64,000 nt of DNA from Rebecca billardiae RCC1528 (taxonomy: Eukaryota; Haptophyta), in contig OZ251227.1 in assembly GCA_965240325.2 (NCBI GenBank), forward strand, positions 2,542,001 through 2,606,000. The letters run 5' to 3'. Positions 40,901 to 50,500 of this stretch are shown piece by piece. The position numbers and the translations under genes were made by a program. Position 1 is the first letter of the stretch; the number at the start of each line of letters is the position of its first letter. Under the pieces are notes generated by a model, which saw nothing but the letters and a program-made list of their open reading frames with translations, made no database searches and had not been told where the DNA came from.

Positions 40901-43900
40901 GCGCGCCACGCGTCGAAGAGCCGCACCGCCGCGCCGTGCGCCCAGTCGCGCGCCGAGCGGCGCAGCAGCGCGCGCCCGCGCGCGTTCTCCGCCCAGCCGC
41001 CGAGCGCGAACGCCTGCGAGCGCTGCGACCAGCGGCCGAGCGCGCTCTCGACGAGCGCGAGCGCCGACACGCGCGCGCGGGCCTGGTCCGCCCACGCGTG
41101 GTACAGCCGCGCGGACTCGCCGTGCAAGAACGCCTGCGCCGCGCGCCGCTGCACAAAGTGCATGTCGCGCGCCTCGCGCCAGCCGCGCCACGACGCGAGT
41201 AGCGAGCGCTGCGCCCAATGCGAGAGCGGGCGAGAGAGCGCGGCCACGGCCGCGTTGCGACGCCGGTGGTCGTCGCGCCAGACGTCGAAGAGGCGGCCGA
41301 GCGCGCCGTGCGCCGCGCGCCGCACCGCGAGCCGCATGAGCCCGCGCGAGCGCGCGCCGTGCGCCCAGCCGCCAAACGCGGCGTGGAGCGAACGCTGCGA
41401 CCACCGACCCGCGGCCGGCTCGAGCAGCGACAGTGCAGCCGAGCGCGCGCGCGCCGCCTCCGCCCACGCGTGGTACAGCCGCGCCGACTCGCCGTGCGCA
41501 AAGCCCTGCGCCGCGCGCCGCTGCACAAGGCGCACGTCGCGCGCCTCGCGCCAGCCGCGCCACGACGCGAGCAGCGAGCGCTGCGCCCAGTGCGACAGCG
41601 GCGTCGCCAGGGCGGCCGTCGCCGCGTTGCGCCGCGCCACGTCCTCGCGCCACGCGTCGAAGAGCCGGCCGAGCGCGCCGTGCGCCGCGCGCCGCACCGC
41701 GAGCCGCATGAGCGCGCGCGAGCGCGCGCCGTGCGCCCAGCCGCCAAACGCGGCGTGGAGCGCGCGCTGCGACCACCGACCCGTGGCGGGCTCGAGCAGC
41801 GACAGCGCCGCCGAGCGCGCGCGCGCCGCCTCCGCCCACGCGTGGTACAGCCGCGCCGACTCGCCGCGCGCAAACGCCTGCGCCGCGCGCCGCTGCAGCG
41901 CGCGCCGGCGCTGGCCGGCGCACCAGCCGTCAAAGGCGGCGTGCGCCGCGCGGCGCGACCAGTGGGCGAGCGGCGTGCTCAGCACGAGCCGCGCGCGCCG
42001 CGCGGCGCGCGCGGCGTCGCGCCAGTCGCCGAGCGCGCGCGCCGTCGAGCCGTGGGCGAACGAGCGCGCGCCCGCGAGCGCGAGCGCGCGCGAGCGCGCC
42101 ACGCTCGCCCACCGGTGGAACAGCCGGCCGCGCTCGGCCTGCGCAAACGTGCGACCACAGAGGGCGCACAGCGCGCGCAGCCGCGCCGCGCTGCGCCAGC
42201 CGCGCCACGAGCCGCCAAGCGTGCGCCGGCTCCAGTGCGCGAGCGGCGACGCGAGCGCGCGCCGCGCCGAGCGCGCCGCGCGAGTGCTCGCGCGCCACGC
42301 GTCGAAGAGCCGCGCCGCCGCGCCGTGCGCCCAGTCGCGCGCCGAGCGGCGCAGCAGCGCGCGCCCGCGCGCGTTCTCCGCCCAGCCGCCGAGCGCGAAC
42401 GCCTGCGAGCGCATCGACCAGCGGCCGAGCGCGGCGTCGAGCGCCGCGCGCGCGGCGGCGCGCGCGGCCGCGGCGGTGACCCACGCGCGCAGCGCGCGCG
42501 CGCGCGCGCCGCCGCCGAGCGCGCGCGCGCCGTGCAGCGCGGCCGCGCGCAGCCGCGCCGCGCCGCGCCAGCCGGCCCACGAGCCGCGCAGCGCGCGCCG
42601 GCTCCAGTGCGCGAGCGGGCGCGAGAGCGCGGCGCGGCCGGCGGCGCGGCGCGCGACGGCGCCCGCCCACGCGTCCAGCGCGCGGCCGAGCGCGCCGCCC
42701 GCCCAGCGCGCGAGCGCCAGCTGCAGCGCCGCGCGCGAGAAGGCGCCGAGCGCGAATGCGTCGAAGGCCGCGTGCTGCGCGCGCCGCGCCCAGCGGCCAG
42801 CCGCGCGCGCGCCGAGGGCGCGTCCGGGCGCGCGCGCGGCCACGCGCGCCGCCCACGCGCGGAAGAGGCGCGAGGACTCGCTGCCGAGGAAGGCGCGCGC
42901 GGCGCGCAGCCGCAGCGCGCGGCGCGCGGCCGCGGCGCGCCACGTGCGCCACGCGCGCGCGGCCGAGTGCCGCGCCCAGTGCGCGAGCGTGCCGCCGAGC
43001 GCGGCGCGCGCGGCGGCCGCGGCGCGCCACCGCTCGCGCCACCGCCGCCACGCCTCCCTCGCGCGCGTGCGCGGCGCCGCGGCGGCGCCGAGGCGGCGCG
43101 CGGCTCGCGCGGCGCGCGCGCTCGCCGCCCAGTGGCGGAAGAGCCGCGCGCGCTCGCCGTGCGCGAACGCGCGCGCCGCGCGCCGCAGCAGCGCGCGCGG
43201 CGGCGGCCGGCGCGCCAGCCACGCCGCCCACGCGCCGCGCACGCGCCGCGCGGCGAGGTGGTGCCGCGCGGCGCGCGCGGCGCGGCGCGCGGCGTGGCGC
43301 GCGCGCGCGCACGCGCGCCACGCGCGCGTGCCGCGCGCGCACGCCGCGTGCCGCCAGCGCGCCGCCGCCGTGCGCCACACGAGCCGCGTGCCCGTGGCCG
43401 CCGCCCACGCGCGCCACGCGGCGAGCGCGCCCGCCAGCTCGACGCGTGCGCCGGCCGAAGCCTCGCGCACGAGCAGCGAGAGCTGCTCGGCGCTGGCGCG
43501 GCGCCAGGCGTCGAAGGCGCGCGCGCGCGCGCCGCCGCCGAGCGCGGCGGCCGCCGTGCGCGCCGTGCGCAGGCTGCGCCGCCGCGCGCTCAGCGCGGCC
43601 CACGCGGCCCACGCGCGCGCGGAGCCGCCCGACGCCCAGTGGCGCGCGGCGGCGCGCGCGGTGTCGCGCTGCGCGGCGCGGCGCACCGCTCGGCGCGCCC
43701 AGCCCTCGAACGCGCGCAGCAGCGCGCCCGAGCGCAGCTCGGCGAGCGAGACGCCGAGCAGCACGCGCCGGAACGCCGTGCGGTACAGCCGGCCCCACGC
43801 GCGGAACAGCGCGCCGTGCCGCCAGCGCAGCAGCGCGGCCTCGAGCGCGGCGCGCGCGAGGCGCGCGCGCTCGTGCGCGCCGCGCCACGCTTCTAAGGCC

Positions 43901-44133
43901 GACGCGGTCGAGGCGGCGCGCCAGCGCTGCGCGCCCGCGAGCAGCAGGTGGCGCGCGCGCGCCGCGAGCGCCCAGCGCCCGAGCGCCTCGGCGGCCGCGT
44001 CGGCGCGCCACGCCGCCACGCCGCCGGCCAGCAGGCGCGCGCCGCGCGCCGCCTCTCGCCAGCGCGAGAAGGCGGCGCGCGTGCGGCGCACGCCCGCGCG
44101 GAACACACGCACACTCACAGACACAGCACTCAT
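25974..44133 (-). CDS. Giant Sfi1-like (centrin-binding repeat) protein 1
   Basis: Exon 1 is 44133-26327 and exon 2 is 26184-25974; the 142-bp GT...AG intron is phase 2, and the product is about 6,005 residues. The start is the ATG at 44133 (MSAVSVSVRVF). Almost the whole protein is tryptophan-centred helical repeats with an aromatic or Leu three residues before each core Trp (LFDAW, LYHAW, AFAGW, SWRGW), the spacing seen in Sfi1 repeats, which bind centrin. Two classes alternate: a 29-residue unit (HGESARLFHAW type) and a 33-residue unit with an extra Trp 12 residues before the core one (HWSRRALRSAWRGW type). Roughly 190 repeats are present, against about 20 in yeast or human SFI1. The tail is acidic (poly-Glu). 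The usual LL at positions -7/-8 is mostly replaced, so centrin binding is inferred. It may instead be a related helical fibre protein. Confidence 0.78.
29511..38663 (-). repeat. Nine tandem 1,017-bp repeats in giant gene 1
   Basis: Nine consecutive copies of a 1,017-bp unit (339 codons) run head to tail with constant length; equivalent points fall at 29981, 30998, 32015, 33032, 34049, 35066, 36083, 37100 and 38117. Each unit encodes eleven Trp repeats, six of 29 and five of 33 residues (6x29 + 5x33 = 339). Copies differ by scattered substitutions and by a few alternative blocks, for example AGARAFAHGATLRAF versus AGVRAFAHVETLRAF, shared among subsets of copies. This pattern suggests gene conversion or unequal crossing-over. 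Confidence 0.93.
39478..42411 (-). repeat. Two 1,389-bp tandem repeats plus partial third in giant gene 1
   Basis: Blocks of about 39478-40866 and 40867-42255, plus the start of a third to about 42411, recur at a spacing of 1,389 bp (463 codons, which fits 8x29 + 7x33 residues). Identity is very high by eye. The block carries the same two Trp-repeat classes as the 1,017-bp array but in a different order. Confidence 0.88.
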
Positions 44134-44323
44134 CACGCGCGCGGCCTGAGACGTCGAGTGGCCACGCAGAGCGCGCGCGTGGCGCGGTTGAGCGCGCGCG
44201 GCGGCGCGCGGGCGTGCGCCGTGCCGCTTCCTTCCCCCGCTCCCCAGCCCTCCTCCCTCCCTGCCCCCGCGTGCACGCCGCAGCGCACGCGCCCACACAC
44301 GGACTGGCGTGTCGTGGGTGCGG

Positions 44324-44357
44324 GCGTGTGCGCGCGTGCATGTGCACGCGTGTGTGT
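44324..44357. other. Alternating purine-pyrimidine tract (Z-DNA-prone)
   Basis: Thirty-four bases of strict purine-pyrimidine alternation made of GC, GT and CA steps, followed by a further interrupted GT/GC run to about 44375. Such tracts adopt Z-DNA under negative supercoiling; it lies about 190 bp upstream of the giant gene 1 start. Confidence 0.6.
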
Positions 44358-44514
44358 CGTGTGTGCGTGTGCGTCGCGCGGGCGGCCCATCCCCGGCCGC
44401 CCGCGCGCGCCCCCTCCCCGCCCCGCGTGCGCGCCGCCCCCGAGCAGCCCCGCGGGCGAGCGGTCGAGCGGCCCCCGCTGGGCTGGGCCCGCCCGCCCGC
44501 CCAACCCACCCCAA

Positions 44515-44534
44515 CCCTAACCCCCTAACCCTAA
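44515..44534. repeat. Interstitial telomere-type repeat (three CCCTAA)
   Basis: CCCTAA occurs at 44515-44520, 44523-44528 and 44529-44534, with two extra C between the first two copies. This is the complement of TTAGGG, the commonest eukaryotic telomere repeat. It sits 4 bp from the stop codon of giant gene 2 and is preceded by a C/A-rich run (CCCAACCCACCCCAA). Confidence 0.75.
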
Positions 44535-44538
44535 CCCC

Positions 44539-47500
44539 TCACTCCAGCTGCTCGGGCAGCGACCACTGCACCCGCCACGCGTCGAACACGTGCCGGAGCG
44601 CGCACGCGCGGCTCCACTTGCGGAGCGCGCGCGTGTACGCGCCGAACACGGTCAGCGCGCGGAGCAGCGCGCCGCGCTCCGCCACCGCGCTCGCGTACAG
44701 CGCAAACACCACCCACGCGCGCACCGCACCCCGCGCGCGCGCGCGGTTGGTTACCTCCTCCCAGCGCGCAAAGCGCGGCCCGGCGAGCACGCGCGTCGCG
44801 ATGGCGTCCGGGGCGGCGAGGAGGTACGCGGCGGCGACGTGGCGCGCCCAGCGGCGCCACGCGGCGCGCGACGCCGCGTGCCGCCGGTGCGCGCGCGTCG
44901 CGCCGCGCAGCTCGCGCGCCACCGCCCGCAGCGAGACGGCGTCGAGCCAGACGCCGAGCGCGGCCGCGAGCCGGCGTCGTAGCGCGCGCCGCGCGCTCGC
45001 GGGCGCCGCGGCCGCGGCGCGCGTGCGCGCCGCGGCGCGCGAGCCCGCCGCCCAGCCGGCGAACGCGCGCGCCGCGTCGCCCAGCTCGCGCACGGCGGCC
45101 GCGTGCGTCAGCCGCGTCGCCGCGTCGCCCTGCGCGCGCGCGCGCGCGCGCCACGCGCCGAGCGCGCCGCCGAGCCGGCTCACCGCCAGGAGGAGGGCGA
45201 CGCCGCGCGCGCGCTCGCGCGACACGTCGCGGTAGCGCGCGTAGAGCTGCCAGCGCATCACGCCGCGCGAGGCGGCGGTGAAGCGGCCGTACAGCCCGCT
45301 CTGCGCCAGCTGCGCCGACGCCACGCGCGCGTACGAGTGCCGCAGCCGCCACAGCTCGAGCGCGTCGCGCGCCGTGCGCGCGGCGTCGCGCGCCGACGCG
45401 CCGCGGCCTGCGCGGCCGGCGCGCGCCGCGCCCGCGAGCGTGTTGAAGCCGCGCCACAGCGCGGCGCGGAGGAGGCGGCGCGCGCCGAGCGCGGCGCGCG
45501 CGCGCAGCGCGCGCGTGCGCCGCCAGCCCGCCCACGACTCGCGCTGCGCGCCCGCCGACCAGCGGCGCGCCGCGCGGCGCAGCAGGCCGCCAGCGGCCGC
45601 GGCCGCGGCGGCGTGCGCGGCCCACGCGCGCAGCGCGTGCGCGGCGCGCGGCCGGTGCAGCCGCTGCGCGGCGCGGCGCGCGAGCGCGCGCGGCGCGGTG
45701 GCCGCGCGCAGCGTGCGCGCCGCGCGCGCCAGCGAGGCGTGCCGCCAGCGCAGCGCCGCCGCGGCGAGCACCGCGCCCGCGCCGTGCGAGCGCTCCACCC
45801 ACGCGCGCCACGCGTCGAGCGCGCGCGCGGGCGCGCTGAGCCGCCAGCGCGAGAGCGCGAAGTGGGCGCGGCGGCCGAGCGCGCCGGCGGCGCGCAGCGC
45901 GCGCCACGCGCCGCCGAGCGCGCCCGCGCGCCAGCCGCGCGCCGCGCGCGAGCCCAGCCGCGTCGCGCGCGCCACCTGCCGCCACGCGCCGAACGAGGCG
46001 CGGCGCGAGAGCGCGCCGCGCGCCTCGCCCGTGAACGCGCGCGCGGCGCGCAGCGCGCGCGCGCGCGCGCGCCAGCGCAGCAGCGCGAGGCGCAGCGCGG
46101 CGGCGGCCGACTGCACGCGCAGCGCGCTGGGCAGCGCGCGCGCCGCCGCCGCGTGCGTCCGCCACGCGCGCCAGCCGCCGCGCAGCGCCGCGCTGCGGCC
46201 CACGCCGAGCGCGCGCCGCGCGAGCGCGAGCCCGCGCGACGTCGCGCCGAGCCACGCGCGCAGCGCGCCGCCCGCCGCGCCGTGCTGCCAGCGCAGCACC
46301 GACGCGGCGAGGACGGCGCGCAGCCCGTGCACCAGCTCGACGTGCGTGCGCCACTGCTCGAGCGCGCGCGCCGGGCCGAGCCGCGCGGCGCGCGCGAGCG
46401 CGCGCCGCTGCAGCCGCTCGGCGCGGCCGCGCGCGGCCCAGCCGGCCCACGTGGTGCCCAGCAGCTGCCCCGACCAGTGCGAGGCGGCGGCGGCGGCGGC
46501 GGCGCGCGCGCGGCGCGCGGCGCGCGCGCGCGGCGCCCACGCGCGCAGCGCGCGCGCCTCGGCGGCGCGCGCCCACGTGCGCGCGCTCGCGCGCAGCTGC
46601 AGCAGCGCGGCCGTGCGCGCCGCCCACGCGCGCCACGCGGCGTGCACCGAGCCGAGCTCCCAGCGCACCATCGCGCCCGTCGCGGCCACGAGGCGGCGCC
46701 AGCGCGCCGCGGCCCAGCCGCGCCACGCGTCGAAGGCGAGCGCGGCGGGGCCCGCGACGAGCACGCGCGCGCCCGCGCGCTGCGTGCGCCGCGCCGCACC
46801 GAACGCGAGCCACGCGCGCCACGCGCCGCCGAGCGCGCCCGCCGCCCAGCGGCCGAGCGCGCGCCGCGCCGCGGCGCGCGCGGCGGCGCGGCGGCGGTGG
46901 CCGTCGCGCCACGCGTCGAAGAGGCGCGCCGTCGCGCCGTGCGCCCAGTCGCGCGCCGAGCGGCGCAGCAGCGCGCGCTCGCGCGCGCCCGCCGCCCAGC
47001 CGTCGAACGCCGCGTGCTGCGCGCGCATCGACCAGCGGCCGAGCGACGCGCCGAGCGTCGCGCGCGCGCCGCGCGCCGCGCGCGCGCCCCGCACCCAGCG
47101 GTGGAAGAGGCGCGCGCTCTCGCCGTGCGCGAGCGCCTGCGCCGCGCGGCGGTGCAGCGCGCGCGAGCGCGCGCGCGCCGCCCAGCCGTCGAACGCCGCC
47201 GCCTGCGCGCGCAGCGTCCACCGGCCGAGCGAGCGGCGCAGCGCGGCGCGCGCGCCGCCGACGAGGCGCGCGCCGGCCGCCCACGCGCCGAACAGCCGCG
47301 CGGCCTCGCCGCCGAGGAAGGTGCGCGCGCCGCGCAGCAGCAGCGCGCGCGACGCCGCCTCGGCGGCCCAGCTGCGCCACGACGCGCGGATCGAGCGCTG
47401 CGACCAGTGCGCCACCGTCGTCGCGAGCGCGCGCCGCGCCGCCGACGCGCGGCGCCCGCTCGCGCGCCAGCCGTCGAGCGCGCGGCCGAGCGGGCCGCGC

Positions 47501-50500
47501 GCGAGGCCGCGCGCGGCGCGGCGGAGCCCGCCGAGCATGCGCGCGGCGGCGGCCCAGCGCGCGAAGAGCGCGGCCGACGGGCCGTGCGCGAAGAGCGTCG
47601 CCGCGCGCTGCTGCAGGCCGCGCGCGCGCGCGCCCTCGCGCCAGCCGTCGAGCGCGGCGGCCGGGCCGCGCCGCGCCCAGCGGCGCGCGGCCGCGCCGAG
47701 CGCGGCGCGCGCGCCGCCGACGCGGCGCGCGCCGTCCGCCCACGCGTGGAAGAGCCGCGCGGCCTCGCCGTGCGCGAGCGCCTGCGCGGCGCGCGCGTGC
47801 AGCCGCGCGCCGCGGACCTCGGCGCGCCAGCCCGCCCACGAGCCGCGCAGCGCGCGCGCGCCCCAGTGCGCGAGCGTCGCGCGCGCCGCGCCGAGCGCGT
47901 CCGCGCGGCGCGCGTGGTCGTCGCGCCACGCGTCGAAGAGCCGGCCGAGCGCGCCGCGCGCCCAGCCGCCCGCCGAGCGGCGGAGCAGCGAGAGCTCGCG
48001 CGCGCTCGCGGCCCAGCGGCCGAGCGCGGCCGCCTGCGCGCGCATCAGCCAGCGGCCGAGCGCGCGCGTCGCGCCGCCGAGCGCCGCGCGCCGCGCGGCC
48101 ACGACTTCGCGCCAGCCGTCGAAGGCGCGCGCGCGCGCGCCGTGCAGCCAGCCGCGCGCGCCGCCGGCCATCAGCCGGCGCGCGCGCGCGCCCGCGCGCC
48201 AGCCGTCGAAGCCCGCCGCCTGCGCGCGCAGCGACCAGCGGCCGAGCGCCGCGCCGAGCGCCGCGCGCGCGCCGCGCACGGCGCGCGCGCCCTCCGCCCA
48301 CGCGCCGAAGAGCCGCGCGCTCTCGCCGTGCAGGAACGCCTGCGCCGCGCGCGCGTGCACCCGCTCGCGCGCGAGCGCGGCGCGCAGCCGGCGCCACGCG
48401 CCCGCGAGCGCGCCCGACGCCCAGCGCGCGAGCACCGCGTCCGCCGTGGCGAGCGCGGCGGCGCGGCGCGCGAGCGCGGCGCGCCACGCGTCGAAGAGCC
48501 GGCCCGGCGCGCCGCGCGACCACTCGCGCGCCGCGCGGCGCACCAGCCCGCGCGCGCGCCCCGCGGCCGCCCACGCCGCGAGCGCGCGCCGCAGCGCGCC
48601 GCCCGCCCAGCTGCGCACCGCGCCGCCGAGCGCGGCGCGCAGCGCGGCGCGCTCGGCGAGCGCGCCGCGCCACGCGTCGAAGAGGCGGCCGAGCGCCCCG
48701 CGCGCCCAGCCGCGCGCCGCGCGGCGCAGCAGCCCGCGCGCGCGCGCGTTCTGCGCCCAGCCGCCAAACGCGGCGTGCTGCGAGCGCATCGACCACCGGC
48801 CGAGCGAGCGCGCGCCGACCGCGGCCGCGCGCGCCGCGCCGCGCGCGCGCCAGCGCCAGCGCGCGAGCGCGCGCGCCCACGCGCCGTGCTGCCACGCGAG
48901 CGTGGCCGCGCGCATCGACGCGTGCGCTGCCGCCGCCGCCGCCCACGCGTTGAACGTCGCCACCGCCGCAGCGAGCTCCCAGCGCACGAGCGCGCGCGCG
49001 GCGCGCGCGCGCACGCCCTCGGCGCGCGCCGCGCGCGCGGCCCACTCGGCGAAGGCGACGCGCTGCGGCGAGAGGAGCTGCACGGCGACGCCGCGCGCGA
49101 GCGAGTCGGCGTCGCGCCGCGCGTCCGCCGCGGCGCACCACGCGCGCCACGCCGCCGCCGGCGCGCGCCGCGCCCAGATGGCGAGCGCGCCGCGCGCGAG
49201 CGCGCGCGCGGCGCGCGCGTCGACCGCGCGCGCCGCCCACGGCCGGAAGGCGGCGGCGGCGCCGCGCGCGGCCAGCCGCTGCGCGGCGCGGCGCGCGAGC
49301 GCGCGCGGCGCGGTGGCCGCGCGCAGCGTGCGCGCGCCGCGCGCGAGCGCCGCGTGCCGCCAGCGCAGCGCCGCCGCGGCGAGCACCGCGCCCGCGCCGT
49401 GCGAGCGCTCCACCCACGCGCGCCACGCGTCGAGCGCGCGCGCGGGCGCGTCCAAGTGCCGCAGGGCGAGCGCGTACCGCGCGAGGCGGCCGAGCGCGCC
49501 GGCGGCGCGCAGCACGCGCCACGCGCCGCCGAGCGCGCCCGCGCGCCAGCCGCGCGCCGCGCGCGAGCCCAGCCGCGTCGCGCGCGCCACCTGCCGCCAC
49601 GCGCCGAACGAGGCGCGGCGCGAGAGCGCGCCGCGCGCCTCGCCCGTGAACGCGCGCGCGGCGCGCAGCGCGCGCGCGCGCGCGCGCCAGCGCGCCAGCG
49701 CGAGGCGCAGCGCGGCGGCGGCCGAGCGCGCGGCGCTGGGCAGCGCGCGCGCCGCCGCCGCGTGCGTCCGCCACGCGCGCCAGCCGCCGCGCAGCGCCGC
49801 GCCGCGGCCCGCGCCGAGCGCGCGCCGCGCGAGCGCGAGCCCGCGCGACGTCGCGCCGAGCCACGCGCGCAGCGCGCCGCCCGCCGCGCCGTGCTGCCAG
49901 CGCAGCACCGACGCGGCGAGGACGGCGCGCAGCCCGTGCACCAGCTCGACGTGCGTGCGCCACTGCTCGAGAGCGCGCGCCGGGCCGAGCCGCGCGGCGC
50001 GCGCGAGCGCGCGCCGCTGCAGCCGCTCGGCGCGGCCGCGCGCCGCCCAGCGTGCAAACGCCGCGCCGGCGGCCGACTCGGCCCACCGGCCGAGCGAGCG
50101 GCGCAGCGCGGCGCGCGCGCCGCCGACGCGGCGCGCGCCGGCCGCCCACGCGCCGAAGAGCCGCGCGGCCTCGCCGCCGAGGAAGGCGCGCGCGGCGCGG
50201 AGCCGCAGCGCCGCGAGCGCGCCGTTGGCGCGCCACGCGCGCCACGCGCTCGCTACCGAGCCGCGCGCCCAGTGCGCGAGCGGGCGCGCGAGCGCCGCGC
50301 GCGCCGACGCGCGCCGCCGGTGGTCGTCGCGCCACGCGTCGAACAGCCGGCCCTGCGCGCCGTGCACCCAGCCGCGCGCCGCGCGCCGCGCGAGGCCGCG
50401 CGCGCGCGCGCTCGCCGCCCAGCCGCCAAACGCGGCCGCGCGCGAGCGCGGCGTCCAGCGGCGCACCGCCGCGCCGAGCGCGGCGCGCGCGCCGCCGACG

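Larger units (their letters stand above)
44134..44538. other. 405-bp spacer between the two giant genes
   Basis: The spacer lies downstream of giant gene 2 and upstream of giant gene 1, both on minus. It holds a 34-bp alternating purine-pyrimidine tract and three CCCTAA units (both listed). The frame of giant gene 1 stays open across it to 44514, so a missed intron joining the two genes cannot be excluded. No CCAAT box seen. Confidence 0.5.

Noticed and set aside
44515-44534. A true chromosome end at the CCCTAA repeats
   Set aside because: Coding sequence of giant gene 2 continues for at least 19 kb beyond, and only three units are present, so this is interstitial at most.
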